The notes beneath the pieces are model-generated. The model saw only the letters and a list, made by a program, of their open reading frames with translations, was not told the DNA's origin and ran no database searches. From Oribacterium sp. KHPX15 (lineage in GTDB: Bacteria > Bacillota > Clostridia > Lachnospirales > Lachnospiraceae), in contig NZ_FNRG01000005.1 in assembly GCF_900107835.1 (NCBI RefSeq), positions 1 through 64,000 on the forward strand: 64,000 bases of DNA, given 5' to 3'. A program made the translations under genes and the position numbers. Below, one piece after another: positions 44,344 to 53,720 of the stretch. Positions within the stretch are counted from its first letter, which is position 1. Each line of letters starts with the position of its first letter.

Positions 44344-47148
44344 TTAGCCAAAGACAGGTACCGGAGCATCCGGAAATGTTTCCCCAACGGTAGGCTCGTT
44401 ATAAACCGCCGCTGTTGTCGTCTCCTGAAGATTTTCAAGTGACTCCTGAAGTTCTCTTATCAAGCTTGAGTCTGAACCAGCCCAGGATTCCTCTTCCTCA
44501 GTATATTCTGAATAAGTAGGAAGTTTTCTTGCTCTCTTAATGGCATTTTGCAATTCTTTTGCGTACATGGATGCTTCTTCATATGTATTGCAATACTGAA
44601 GTCTCTTTATAGTTTCTGTTATAAGCTCTTCCGTATATTCATCCCTGTACTCAAGCTCTTCAAGCTCTGTGAGGGCACTAATGAATGACTCTTTATTGAT
44701 GCGCTTTTCTTCTTCGGATCTTTCATTCACAGCTTCACTTTCGGCTCTCTTTTGTTCTCTGCTGGATTCCTCTTCACTTTGCTGCAAAGCACGGTCTATA
44801 ACCTGGGCCCAGCTTTCCTCTATCTCATCAAAATATGGCTTTCTGGTTTCCAGTCTTCCCAGAAGATCTGCACGTTTTTCATTATCTTCGATAGAATCCA
44901 CCAAGGGTTTAGCTTCCTCATAATATTTACGTGCTGTAAGTGCATCCTCAACGGTATTGACCACAAGCTTCTCATAGTTTTCTACCAATGCCGATGCCTC
45001 TTCATAAATCCTCAGCTGTTCCTTTTCGTGAAGTGCCTGCTGTGCTCTCACTTCCGCCGTTGTAGAAACATAATCTGTAATTCCATATTCATTTGTTTTC
45101 AGATCTACAGTTGCCGGTTGTGTCCAGTCTGCAGGTTCCAATCCTTCATGAAGAACATTCATGGCATTTTGCCAGATTCGTCCCGCATAGGTGGAACCGT
45201 ATACTCCCGGCATAGCCCTTGGAGTGTCATAACCCACCCAGACTGCCATGGTGTAGTATCTCGTGTATCCACAGAACCAGGTATCCTTTGATTCATTGGT
45301 GGTACCGGTCTTTCCGGCAGCTATCTGACCGTTGTCGAGTTGAAGTCCGTATCCTGTTCCGAAAGGCTCATTAATGGTACCCTTCAGTATGTCAGTCATC
45401 ATCCACGCTGTATCTTCTCTGTATACCTTTGTTCCCGTGGATTTATAATCCTTTGTAAGGTCTCCGTCTTTTTCATGGACTATCTTAAGAATACAGGTGT
45501 TGTCATTGTACTGACCCATATTTGCAAGGGTACTGTATCCCTTCGCCATATCCACAACTCTCACACCATAGGTGAAGCCGCCGATGGAAACCGCCTTTGT
45601 TGTACCATCTATCCAGCTCATCTGCATGAAATGCATATTTGAAAGATAGCTTATACCAAACTTTGTCCCGATGTCTTCAAGGATCTGCCATGCTACGGTA
45701 TTAAGGGATCTGTTCAGGGCTTCCCTCAGGGTAAGAACGCCTCTGTAACTGCCGCCTGAGTTGGAAGGACCATTCTCTATCCTGTGATCATCTATAAAAG
45801 TAGCCGGACTGTACTCACCGGAATCAAGAGCAGGAGCATAGTCAAGTAGTGGTTTAATTGCAGATCCGGGCTGACGTGCACTCAGATAAGCTCTGTTAAA
45901 CTTATCCTCCGATCCCCTTCCTCCTACAACAGCCACCACATATCCGGTTCTGTTATCAACCACAGCTGCTGCACCCTGGAGTGCGTACTTTCCGTTGGTC
46001 TGGAGCTCCGTAAAGCTTGAAAGCTTTTCATCAAGCTCAGTCTGAACCTTTGCCTGGATATCAGGATTTAATGAGGTATAGATATCGTAACCTCCGGATC
46101 TTATGAGATTTGTGTAGTACTCATAAGACTCTCCGTATTTTTTCTCGTATTCCTCCTGCTGCTCCTCGCTGTCCCACATATATTCGAATTCGAAGTGGTT
46201 GATATCCATAAGTGTAAGAGCCGCACAATGAAGAGCATAGGATGTGAGATAGTCTTCATCTGTCTGCTTTTGAGGATCCGCGGTTACATCGAGGGAAGAA
46301 GCAACATAGGCTTTATACTCTTCCCCGGTTATATATCCCTGTTCCTTCATGGAATTAAGAACCTGATTTCTCTTTTCGAGACAGGCCTCGGGATGTCCTA
46401 TAGGCTCATATATGGAAGGAGCATTTGAGATTCCTGCCAGGGTCGCTGCCTCTACGACATTCAGATCCTTTGCTGATTTTCCAAAATAGTAGCGGCTTGC
46501 GGCCTCGACACCATAACAGCTGTTGCCATAAAAGTTTGTGTTGCAGTAAAACTCCATGATATCAGCCTTGGTGTACATTTTTTCCAGTTCCTGAGCCAGG
46601 AGAATCTCAACAAACTTTCTGGTGAAGGTTCTTTCGGAAGTAAGATATGTATTTTTGACCACCTGCTGGGTAATGGTGGAACCACCCTGGGTTATGACAC
46701 CCTTATTGCGGACAAGCTCTATGGCAGCTCTCAGAACCGCGCTCCAGTCCACACCATGATGAATCTTGAAGCTTCTGTCCTCATGTGCAATGTAGGCATT
46801 CTGAAGATTTATGGAAATGTCGTTGATTTCCACATATTCGAAATGGCCTGCATTAACTATACCGAGGAGCTTTCCGTTGGTGTCAAACACCTGGGTATCC
46901 GAAAGCCGGGTCATATCTGTCACATCCACCGATGCCAGCTTGTCATAGGCAGTAACCTTAAGTGATTCATACTCCGGCAGAATCACTAAAAAATACGCAG
47001 AAAGGCCTGCTATCGCCAAAATGACGAGCAGACCTACAAACATGCGCTTAAATATTTTCTTTATAAGATGTCTTCTGCGAGGTTTCCGTCTCTTTGATGG
47101 AGCGGAAACCTCAGCCTTTTTTTCAGTGTTTTGTTCGTTATTATTCAT
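44344..47148 (-). CDS. class A penicillin-binding protein (transglycosylase/transpeptidase)
   Basis: This bifunctional enzyme polymerises and cross-links peptidoglycan. The 934-residue protein has a basic cytoplasmic tail (KRRKPRRRHLIKK), one membrane anchor (about 34-54), a GT51 domain (AHEDRSFKIHHGVDW with catalytic Glu, GGSTITQQVVKN) and a transpeptidase domain with SAIK in RQPGSAIKPLLDY, SLN in NRSLNTVAW and KTGT in AAGKTGTTNESKD. Unusually, the last ~210 residues are a Glu/Lys-rich helical region (coiled-coil-like) ending in a Pro/Thr tail. It follows rny by 9 bp and has no clear ribosome-binding site of its own. Confidence 0.93.
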   Translation of the reverse strand: MNNNEQNTEKKAEVSAPSKRRKPRRRHLIKKIFKRMFVGLLVILAIAGLSAYFLVILPEYESLKVTAYDKLASVDVTDMTRLSDTQVFDTNGKLLGIVNAGHFEYVEINDISINLQNAYIAHEDRSFKIHHGVDWSAVLRAAIELVRNKGVITQGGSTITQQVVKNTYLTSERTFTRKFVEILLAQELEKMYTKADIMEFYCNTNFYGNSCYGVEAASRYYFGKSAKDLNVVEAATLAGISNAPSIYEPIGHPEACLEKRNQVLNSMKEQGYITGEEYKAYVASSLDVTADPQKQTDEDYLTSYALHCAALTLMDINHFEFEYMWDSEEQQEEYEKKYGESYEYYTNLIRSGGYDIYTSLNPDIQAKVQTELDEKLSSFTELQTNGKYALQGAAAVVDNRTGYVVAVVGGRGSEDKFNRAYLSARQPGSAIKPLLDYAPALDSGEYSPATFIDDHRIENGPSNSGGSYRGVLTLREALNRSLNTVAWQILEDIGTKFGISYLSNMHFMQMSWIDGTTKAVSIGGFTYGVRVVDMAKGYSTLANMGQYNDNTCILKIVHEKDGDLTKDYKSTGTKVYREDTAWMMTDILKGTINEPFGTGYGLQLDNGQIAAGKTGTTNESKDTWFCGYTRYYTMAVWVGYDTPRAMPGVYGSTYAGRIWQNAMNVLHEGLEPADWTQPATVDLKTNEYGITDYVSTTAEVRAQQALHEKEQLRIYEEASALVENYEKLVVNTVEDALTARKYYEEAKPLVDSIEDNEKRADLLGRLETRKPYFDEIEESWAQVIDRALQQSEEESSREQKRAESEAVNERSEEEKRINKESFISALTELEELEYRDEYTEELITETIKRLQYCNTYEEASMYAKELQNAIKRARKLPTYSEYTEEEESWAGSDSSLIRELQESLENLQETTTAAVYNEPTVGETFPDAPVPVFG

Positions 47149-47157
47149 TTGACTTAT

Positions 47158-48708
47158 TTACTTGGCGTAATCAACAGCTCTTGACTCGCGAATGATATTA
47201 ACCTTGATAACACCAGGATACTGCATCTGATCCTGGATCTGCTTAGCCATATCATGTGCCATGATAGTCATATCATCATCAGATACCTGATCGGGAACAA
47301 CCATGATACGGACTTCTCTTCCGGCCTGAACCGCAAAGGACTTTTCAACTCCCTTGTATGAATTGGTTATATCCTCAAGTTCCTTAAGTCTGTTGGTATA
47401 CGTCTCAAGTGACTTACGTCTTGCACCCGGTCTTGCTGCAGAAATAGCATCGGCAGCAGCAACTACACAGGCAATGAGTGATGTAGGCTCTGTACCGCCG
47501 TGGTGTGATGCCACAGTGTTAATGACGATTTCCGGCTCATGATGCTTCTTGCAAAGCTCTACACCAAGCTGTACGTGTGTGCCTTCCACATCGTGGTCAA
47601 TGGCTTTTCCGATATCATGAAGAAGGCCTGCTCTCTTTGCCATACGTACATCGAGTCCAAGCTCCTCTGCAAGAAGTCCTGATATCTGGGCAACTTCCAC
47701 TGAATGTCTGAGAGCATTCTGTCCGTAAGATGTTCTGAACTTCATACGGCCAAGAAGCTTAACAAGTTCGGGATGGATGCCATGAACACCAACTTCAAGT
47801 ATTGCGGCATCTCCTTCCTCTTTGATAGTCTCATCAACTTCCTTCTGAGCTTTTTCTACTACTTCTTCAATTCTTGCGGGATGGATACGTCCATCTACGA
47901 TAAGCTTCTCAAGAGCTATCCTTGCAACTTCACGACGGATAGGATCAAAACCTGAAAGAACAACTGCTTCCGGTGTATCATCTACGATGAGTTCAACACC
48001 TGTAAGCTGTTCCAGTGTGCGGATATTTCTTCCTTCACGGCCAATGATACGGCCCTTCATTTCATCATTTGGAAGCTGTACAACGGATACTGTTGACTCA
48101 GTAACCTGATCTGCAGCGCATCTCTGTATCGCATCAACGATGTAATTGCGTGCATTCTTCTCGGCATCTTCCTTTGCCTGATTGTCCATCTCGCGGATCA
48201 TCATGGCATAATCATGCTTGGTATCCTCTTCAAGGGATTTCAGAAGTTCTGTCTTGGCCTGATCTCTTGTGAGACCGGAAATTCTTTCAAGCTCGGTAAC
48301 CTTCTGGTTATGAAGTTCTTCTACTTCTGTTTCTCTTTTGCTGATCTTATCCTGACGCTTCTGGAGCTCCTGCTCTTTCTGCTCAAGGCTTGCAGCTTTC
48401 TTCTCGGAAGCTTCGTCTCTCTTCAGCATTCTGTGCTCGAGATCCGATACTTCTTTACGTCTGTCCTTGATTTCCTTATCAAGGTCGTTTTTTGCCTTTA
48501 ACGCCTCTTCTTTTGTTTCGAGGAGGGCTTCTCTCTTTTTATTCTCGGCTGTTCTTATAGCATCATCTATGATCTCTCTGGACTTCTGTTCAGCGGATCC
48601 GACGGTTTTCTCATAGTCGGACTTTGCCTTGTTCTGTCCGGCTACGAACATAGCTATGCCTGTAATGGCAGCAACAACCAAAAGAATAGCAATTCCTAAT
48701 GGGGACAC
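47158..48708 (-). CDS. rny: ribonuclease Y
   Basis: RNase Y is the membrane-bound endonuclease that initiates mRNA decay in Firmicutes. The GTG at 48708 is chosen because AGGAGG lies 8 nt before it; an upstream ATG at 48747 would place the site inside the gene. The 516 residues comprise an N-terminal membrane helix ([20 protein letters not shown]), a long coiled coil (about 35-185), a KH domain ([17 protein letters not shown]) and an HD domain ([16 protein letters not shown] with catalytic His-Asp). Its 3' end almost touches the PBP gene. Confidence 0.97.
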   Translation of the reverse strand: MSPLGIAILLVVAAITGIAMFVAGQNKAKSDYEKTVGSAEQKSREIIDDAIRTAENKKREALLETKEEALKAKNDLDKEIKDRRKEVSDLEHRMLKRDEASEKKAASLEQKEQELQKRQDKISKRETEVEELHNQKVTELERISGLTRDQAKTELLKSLEEDTKHDYAMMIREMDNQAKEDAEKNARNYIVDAIQRCAADQVTESTVSVVQLPNDEMKGRIIGREGRNIRTLEQLTGVELIVDDTPEAVVLSGFDPIRREVARIALEKLIVDGRIHPARIEEVVEKAQKEVDETIKEEGDAAILEVGVHGIHPELVKLLGRMKFRTSYGQNALRHSVEVAQISGLLAEELGLDVRMAKRAGLLHDIGKAIDHDVEGTHVQLGVELCKKHHEPEIVINTVASHHGGTEPTSLIACVVAAADAISAARPGARRKSLETYTNRLKELEDITNSYKGVEKSFAVQAGREVRIMVVPDQVSDDDMTIMAHDMAKQIQDQMQYPGVIKVNIIRESRAVDYAK

Positions 48709-48801
48709 TTTGTGTACCTCCTTCACTATTTTGTTGTTAATGTACAAACAGATATGTGAAAAGGTAAAAGGTTTTGTAGATTTTTACCCTGTCAAATTCT
48801 A

Positions 48802-48829
48802 TTTATATATAAAATTATATTGTTTTCAA
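48802..48829 (-). promoter_or_regulatory. rny promoter
   Basis: Minus strand: -35 TTGAAA (48829-48824), a 16-bp spacer and -10 TATAAA (48807-48802). It lies about 75 bp downstream of the giant palindromic repeat. Confidence 0.5.
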
Positions 48830-48904
48830 TATAAACATTAACTTAACTACTATATTTTATATAAAATAGAAGTCACTGTCAAATAGACAATTAGTATAAC
48901 GGAC

Positions 48905-49261
48905 GGACAGAGCCGGAGGGCATCCATTTTGAAGTGCGGTTTTTCGGTCGAAAAATCAAAGCAGGCCACTACGAGCTGGTGGGCATCCATCTAAAAACGA
49001 GTCGCTTCGACGGAAAAATATAAAATCGTACCCCTAAGAGGCTCTAGACCCTCGCCAATGTCAGAGATTTTCTCTTATGAAAACTCTGACTTGGCGAGGG
49101 GGGCTAAGGAAAAGGGATCAAGAGCCTCTAAGGGGTCCGATTTTTATTTTTCTCGTCTCAGCTCAACGTTTTTAGATGGATGCCCACCAACTCTACGTGG
49201 CCTGCTTTGATTTTTCTCTGCCTGAGTTAGCGATCAAAATGGATACCCTCCGGCTCTGTCC
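48905..49261. repeat. 357-bp giant inverted repeat (dispersed palindromic element, copy 1)
   Basis: The two halves are nearly exact reverse complements over about 175 bp each. Paired blocks include GGACAGAGCCGGAGGG, ATCAAAGCAGGCCAC, GGTGGGCATCCATCTAAAAA, CCCCTAAGAGGCTCT and CCCTCGCCAA. Each arm holds two related units, each starting GGGCATCCAT, so the element looks like one palindrome nested in another. On the 3' side of the inner stem a bulge GGGCTAAGGAAAAGGGATCA is unpaired. There is no coding potential. The inner part recurs at 63822-64000 with roughly 90% identity by eye. It ends 11 bp from the ohrR stop codon. It could be a MITE-like element, a REP-type array or a structured RNA; I do not recognise it. 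Confidence 0.85.
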
Positions 49262-49272
49262 TGGTTTTGATC

Positions 49273-49737
49273 CTATTTTTTCTTTTTTTCTGTTTCTTTT
49301 GAGTTTTCGACACATTCCAGTGTTCTGTAGAGGAGACGATAGAGGGTGCCGGCTTCTTCTTTAGTGAGTTTTATGCAGCTGCCCATTTCTTTGGGGACTT
49401 CAAGGGCTTCTTCTCTAAGCTGAACTCCTTTTTCTGTGATAGTCACGTCAAGGGATCTTTCGTCTTCGGGACAGCGTTCTCTTTTTATAAGGCCTTTTGC
49501 CTCGAGGCGTTTAAGAAGGGGGGTCAGGGTGCCGGAATCGAGGTATAAACATTCGCCCAGCTCCTTTACGTTGACTCTTTTCTTTTCCCATAGAACCATC
49601 ATGGCTATATACTGGGTGTATGTTAGATCTATTTTCTCCAAAAAAGGCGTATATCTCCGGACCAGTTCTTTTGCGCAGACATAGAGCGGAAAGCAAAGCT
49701 GGTTTTCTATTTTCAGAGATTCATATTTATCTGACAT
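49273..49737 (-). CDS. ohrR: OhrR-like MarR-family organic-peroxide sensor
   Basis: This 154-residue winged-helix repressor matches OhrR closely. IENQLCFPLYVCAKEL puts the redox-active cysteine at position 15, as in Bacillus OhrR. It is followed by the DNA-binding region LYLDSGTLTPLLKRLEAKGLI and the wing CPEDERSLDVTIT. Oxidation of Cys15 by organic hydroperoxides should release it from DNA. It follows the glutathione-peroxidase gene by about 107 bp on the same strand, a likely target. It has GGAGG 5 nt before the ATG, and its C-terminus ends in Lys residues just before the giant repeat. Confidence 0.88.
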   Translation of the reverse strand: MSDKYESLKIENQLCFPLYVCAKELVRRYTPFLEKIDLTYTQYIAMMVLWEKKRVNVKELGECLYLDSGTLTPLLKRLEAKGLIKRERCPEDERSLDVTITEKGVQLREEALEVPKEMGSCIKLTKEEAGTLYRLLYRTLECVENSKETEKKKK

Positions 49738-49844
49738 TTTAACCTCCGGATAAATGTTTAAAAATAAAACTCTGCCATAGTGGCCTGTAAATCATTTTCC
49801 TTATTTTAACATAAAACCGACAAATTCTAAAAAACGTATTAAAT

Positions 49845-50390
49845 TCAGAGGATTGCGGCAACCTTTTCCTCAACCTGAGCCATATCCATGGTAGGCTCGA
49901 AACGGTCCACAACATTACCATCTCTGTCGATCAGGAACTTTGTGAAATTCCACTTTATATCAGGTGTGCTTTCATAGTCAGGATGCTGTTTTGCGATAAA
50001 ATCCTTCATGAAGTCTGCCGTTTTTCCTTCACCAAGTCCCTTGAATCCCTGCTGTGACTTGAGATACTTAAAGAGCTCTGTCTCATTTTCCCCGTTTACA
50101 TCTATCTTTGCAAACATAGGGAACTTAACACCAAATCTGCTTGAACAGAACTTTGCTATCTCCTGCTCGGTTCCCGGTGCCTGATGTCCAAACTGATCAC
50201 AAGGGAAGTCCAGTATAACAAGTCCCTTATCCATATACTTTTCATACATGGACTGAAGCTGCTCATAATGTGGTGTAAATCCACACTCGGTAGCTGTATT
50301 CACAATAAGCATTACCTTACCCTTGTACTCCTCAAGTGTTGTTTCATTCTTTTCCTTATCAAGAACTTTGATTTCATAAATTTCAGCCAT
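49845..50390 (-). CDS. glutathione peroxidase-family thiol peroxidase
   Basis: It reduces hydroperoxides, in Firmicutes usually using thioredoxin rather than glutathione. The 181-residue protein has the peroxidatic-cysteine motif NTATECGFTPHYEQL (Cys37), the ILDFPCDQFGHQAPG motif with Gln and a second cysteine, and the catalytic Trp in DIKWNFTKFLIDRDG. Location between trxB-trxA and ohrR fits a thioredoxin-dependent peroxidase under OhrR control. It probably continues the trx transcript, since no separate promoter is clear. Confidence 0.9.
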   Translation of the reverse strand: MAEIYEIKVLDKEKNETTLEEYKGKVMLIVNTATECGFTPHYEQLQSMYEKYMDKGLVILDFPCDQFGHQAPGTEQEIAKFCSSRFGVKFPMFAKIDVNGENETELFKYLKSQQGFKGLGEGKTADFMKDFIAKQHPDYESTPDIKWNFTKFLIDRDGNVVDRFEPTMDMAQVEEKVAAIL

Positions 50391-50441
50391 AATTATCTCC
50401 TTTCAGTTCTTAACTAACAATTCGGTTTATCGAATAAAAAT

Positions 50442-51353
50442 CTACATAGCATCTATATATCCGCAGGCTGCCAATGCTGCCACCGCACCGTCTGAGGCTG
50501 CGGTTGTAAGCTGTCTCACCGTTTTGGTACGGCAGTCTCCGGCAGTGAAAATACCTTCTGTTCCGGTTTTCAGGTCTTCACCGGCCTTTATATAGCCTTT
50601 TTCGTCAAGCTCTGCCACATTTTCAAATGCAGTATTGTCGGGAGCCTGACCTATGGCAACGAATAATCCGGATACTTCTATGGTTCTTGTATCGCCTGTG
50701 GTTTTATTTGTAACTTCGATTGATACAAGACCGGCGGCATCCTCATTAAGTTTTGTAATAGTACTGTCCAGAACGAATTCTACGTTGTCTTTTGCTTTTA
50801 AACGCTCTACTTCTTTCTGATCTGCGCGGAATTGGTCTCTTCTGTGGATCACATATACCTTCTCACAGTAATTGGAAAGAAACTGTGCATCCTCAAGGGC
50901 AGTGTTACCGCCGCCGTTTACAGCTACCACCTTATTTCTATAGAACATTCCGTCGCAGGTTGCGCAGTATGAAACACCTTTTCCTACCAATGTTTTCTCA
51001 TTGGAAAGTCCAAGAGGACGGTTTTTTGCACCTGTAGCAAGTATCACTGCTTTGCACTCATACTCGTTTTGCGAAGTGGTTACTTTCTTAATGTCTCCGG
51101 CATTGATAATGCCGGTTACTTTTTCGAATTTTATGTCTGCACCCAGATCTTTTGCCTGATTATAAAGTCCTGTTGCAAAATCAAATCCTGAGATATGTGC
51201 TATTCCCGGATAGTTTTCGATGTCCGGAGTGTTGATTATCTGTCCACCATAGGATGAGGCTTCAAGCACCAGTGCACTTTTTCCGGCTCTTACGGTATAG
51301 ATCGCAGCGGAAAGGCCAGCTGTGCCGGCGCCGATTATTACTACATCTACCAT
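50442..51353 (-). CDS. trxB: thioredoxin reductase
   Basis: This flavoenzyme passes electrons from NADPH to thioredoxin. The 303 residues show the FAD motif VVIIGAGTAGLSAAIYTVRAG, the redox-active CATC in GVSYCATCDGMFY, the NADPH motif VNGGGNTALEDA and the C-terminal FAD motif GIFTAGDCRTKTVRQL. It is 20 bp after trxA. Confidence 0.96.
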   Translation of the reverse strand: MVDVVIIGAGTAGLSAAIYTVRAGKSALVLEASSYGGQIINTPDIENYPGIAHISGFDFATGLYNQAKDLGADIKFEKVTGIINAGDIKKVTTSQNEYECKAVILATGAKNRPLGLSNEKTLVGKGVSYCATCDGMFYRNKVVAVNGGGNTALEDAQFLSNYCEKVYVIHRRDQFRADQKEVERLKAKDNVEFVLDSTITKLNEDAAGLVSIEVTNKTTGDTRTIEVSGLFVAIGQAPDNTAFENVAELDEKGYIKAGEDLKTGTEGIFTAGDCRTKTVRQLTTAASDGAVAALAACGYIDAM

Positions 51354-51373
51354 AACATTTTCCTCTCAATATA

Positions 51374-51682
51374 TTACTTAAGAAGCTCAAGTACCTGCTC
51401 TTTAGGAACAAAACCTACAGACTGCTTATAAATCTCACCGTTTTTAAAAACAATGAGTGTCGGGATGGATCTGATTCCGTATCTGTCAAGAAGCTCCGGA
51501 TTTTCATCGGCATCTACACTCATAACCTTGAAGCCGTCTGCGGAATCAGCAATCTCACTTATGATCGGAGCGAGCATCTTGCATGGTCCGCACCAGCTTG
51601 CCCAAAAATCCACCAGTACCGGAACATCACTCTTAAGTACCTTCTCATCAAAATCTGTTGTATTAATTGCCTGTGCTGCCAT
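51374..51682 (-). CDS. trxA: thioredoxin
   Basis: The start at 51682 (GGAGG 7 nt upstream) gives 102 residues with the active site FWASWCGPCKM and the cis-proline in GIRSIPTLIVFKNG. It is the first gene of trxA-trxB-gpx, with a strong promoter 56 bp upstream. Confidence 0.97.
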   Translation of the reverse strand: MAAQAINTTDFDEKVLKSDVPVLVDFWASWCGPCKMLAPIISEIADSADGFKVMSVDADENPELLDRYGIRSIPTLIVFKNGEIYKQSVGFVPKEQVLELLK

Positions 51683-51737
51683 ATTGTTACCTCCGTTATA
51701 TTTTAAAATTTTGTTATTTGTCATTTGACTTGATTAA

Positions 51738-51766
51738 ATTGTACGCAATTTATAATAGATTGTCAA
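51738..51766 (-). promoter_or_regulatory. trxA promoter
   Basis: Minus strand: -35 TTGACA (51766-51761), a 17-bp spacer and -10 TACAAT (51743-51738). Confidence 0.75.
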
Positions 51767-51844
51767 CAATTTAATTCTAAAATTTAGTTTATAATTTTGG
51801 GGCGGCAAAACCTGAATCAGCGTGCAGCACGTGTTTTCGAAATA

Positions 51845-51884
51845 CAAAAAATCAGGGAATTGCCGATTAAGGCGTTTCCCTGAT
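51845..51884 (-). terminator. recX terminator
   Basis: On the minus strand ATCAGGGAA-GCC pairs with GGC-TTCCCTGAT (51884-51851, with internal mismatches) and is followed by TTTTTTG. It separates recX from the trx operon. Confidence 0.85.
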
Positions 51885-51888
51885 ATGA

Positions 51889-52443
51889 TCAATAATCTTC
51901 TTCTATTGAAAGTGCATTTCTGACTGTGGAATAAGAAAATCCCTTTCGCATAAGTGAAGCGTAAAGCTTCCTTTTCTGTTCTGCATCCAATGCAGAAGGG
52001 TCTTTGCACTTTTTATATATGGCAGCTTTAACTGCTCTCATCTCAGCGCCTTCTGACAGCTCATCATCTTTGAATTCGGCCATTGCTTCCTTTATATCTT
52101 TTTGATTCACACCTCTCTGATAAAGCTTCTGTTCAATTTCCCTAAGGGACTTTGAACCTGAATAGTGTTTTATCAGCTGCTTTGCAAATCTTAAGTCATT
52201 GATATAATCGTATTTTTTCAGGAAATCCATGGTCTCTTCTATGATCTCTTCGCTGTATCTTCCTGATTTAACCAGTTTTTCTCTGAGTTTTGATTCTGGT
52301 TTAGCAGCCTGTTCCAAAAGGTAGAGACTCCGTTCCTTACATCGGTTTAAAAGTTTGTCATGTTCGGACATCTTGTCAGGATCAAGGTTATATCCAGACA
52401 CTTCCCCGCCATGCTCTTTTAATAAATCGTCTATTGTTTTCAC
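51889..52443 (-). CDS. recX: regulatory protein RecX
   Basis: RecX binds RecA filaments and limits recombinase activity. The 184-residue, largely helical protein has the RecX repeats (LYLLEQAAKPESKLREKLVK, FLKKYDYINDLRFAKQLIKH, KLYQRGVNQKDIKEAM, LYASLMRKGFSYSTVRNAL). The start is GTG at 52443 with a weak ribosome-binding site. It follows recA by about 150 bp. Confidence 0.9.
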   Translation of the reverse strand: MKTIDDLLKEHGGEVSGYNLDPDKMSEHDKLLNRCKERSLYLLEQAAKPESKLREKLVKSGRYSEEIIEETMDFLKKYDYINDLRFAKQLIKHYSGSKSLREIEQKLYQRGVNQKDIKEAMAEFKDDELSEGAEMRAVKAAIYKKCKDPSALDAEQKRKLYASLMRKGFSYSTVRNALSIEEDY

Positions 52444-52489
52444 TGTAACATCTCATCTGTATAAGCTTTTTTGACTGTTATATATACTT

Positions 52490-52523
52490 GCAAAATCAAA
52501 TGCCGGCCAAGGGTCGGCATTTC
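52490..52523 (-). terminator. hairpin after recA
   Basis: On the minus strand AAATGCCG pairs with CGGCATTT around a short loop and is followed by GATTTTG. It is a moderate terminator between recA and recX and may allow read-through. Confidence 0.5.
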
Positions 52524-52589
52524 TTATCAAAGCAACCGCCCTTAGCATAGCAGCGAGAAAATATCTCAGTATTGTAATATTCAGTCTTT

Positions 52590-53681
52590 TTATGCTTCAT
52601 CGTCAGACTCTGAAGCTGCCAGTGCAGCTTCCGCCTCGGCAAATTCATCCTTTGGAAGTCCGTACTTCTCACGAACCTTGCCTTCAACCTCTGCCATGAT
52701 CCTCGGATTTGCCTTAAGATATTCCTTGGCATTCTCACGGCCCTGTCCTATCTTCTCACCGTTATAGGCAAACCATGCACCTGACTTTTCAACGATATTT
52801 TCTTCAACCGCAAGGTCAAGTACATCTCCTGACTTTGAGATACCTTCGCCAAACATGATGTCGAACTCGCACTGTTTGAAAGGAGGAGCAATCTTGTTCT
52901 TAACAACCTTTACTCTTACGCGGTTTCCTGCCGCATCACCGTTCTGCTTCAGGGTCTCAACTCTTCTTATATCAAGTCTTACAGATGCATAAAACTTAAG
53001 AGCACGTCCTCCTGTGGTGGTCTCAGGACTTCCGAACATAACTCCGACCTTCTCACGGAGCTGGTTAATAAAGATAAGTATGCAGTTTGATTTTGCAATG
53101 ATGGAAGTAAGCTTACGTAATGCCTGAGACATGAGTCTTGCCTGAAGTCCCACATGGGAATCACCCATCTCTCCGTCTATCTCAGCCTTTGGTACAAGTG
53201 CTGCTACAGAGTCGATTACAAGGATGTCCATGGCGCCTGATCTTACCATGGTCTCTGCAATCTCAAGTGCCTGTTCACCTGAATCAGGCTGTGATATGTA
53301 AAGGTTGTCAATATCTACTCCGATATCCTGGGCATACTTTGGATCCAGTGCATGCTCTGCATCGATAAATCCGGCTATTCCGCCTCTCTTCTGAACTTCA
53401 GATACTGCATGAAGTGCAAGGGTTGTTTTACCTGATGATTCAGGTCCGTAGATTTCTATGATTCTTCCTTTAGGGAATCCTCCGGCTCCGAGAGCTATAT
53501 CAAGAGAAAGTGAACCTGTGGGTACAGTTTCTACATTGAGGCTGGCTGCGGAATCTCCGAGCTTCATAATGGAGCCTTTTCCGAAATTCTTCTCTATCTG
53601 TGTTAAAGCAACGTCCAGTGCTTTTAATTTTTCTTCGCGGTCCTGGTTAAAATTAACCGGGGTTTTTGTGGTCTTTGCCAT
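52590..53681 (-). CDS. recA: recombinase RecA
   Basis: RecA forms the strand-exchange filament and triggers LexA cleavage. The 363 residues show Walker [15 protein letters not shown], Walker [17 protein letters not shown], the L2 loop region [30 protein letters not shown] and the acidic C-terminus. GGAGG precedes the ATG by 6 nt. The upstream region has a strong promoter and a LexA-box-like palindrome. Confidence 0.98.
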   Translation of the reverse strand: MAKTTKTPVNFNQDREEKLKALDVALTQIEKNFGKGSIMKLGDSAASLNVETVPTGSLSLDIALGAGGFPKGRIIEIYGPESSGKTTLALHAVSEVQKRGGIAGFIDAEHALDPKYAQDIGVDIDNLYISQPDSGEQALEIAETMVRSGAMDILVIDSVAALVPKAEIDGEMGDSHVGLQARLMSQALRKLTSIIAKSNCILIFINQLREKVGVMFGSPETTTGGRALKFYASVRLDIRRVETLKQNGDAAGNRVRVKVVKNKIAPPFKQCEFDIMFGEGISKSGDVLDLAVEENIVEKSGAWFAYNGEKIGQGRENAKEYLKANPRIMAEVEGKVREKYGLPKDEFAEAEAALAASESDDEA

Positions 53682-53694
53682 GTTTGTCCTCCGT

Positions 53695-53708
53695 AAAACA
53701 TATGTTTT
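53695..53708. promoter_or_regulatory. LexA-box-like palindrome
   Basis: AAAACATATGTTTT is a 14-bp perfect palindrome between the predicted recA transcript start and the ATG. Its core AACATATGTT matches the core of the Gram-positive SOS box (CGAAC-N4-GTTCG), but the outer CG pairs are replaced by A/T. Confidence 0.45.
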
Positions 53709-53720
53709 GTGTTATTTTGT

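Noticed and set aside
48905-49261. CRISPR array
   Set aside because: The repeats are inverted, not direct, with no regular spacers.
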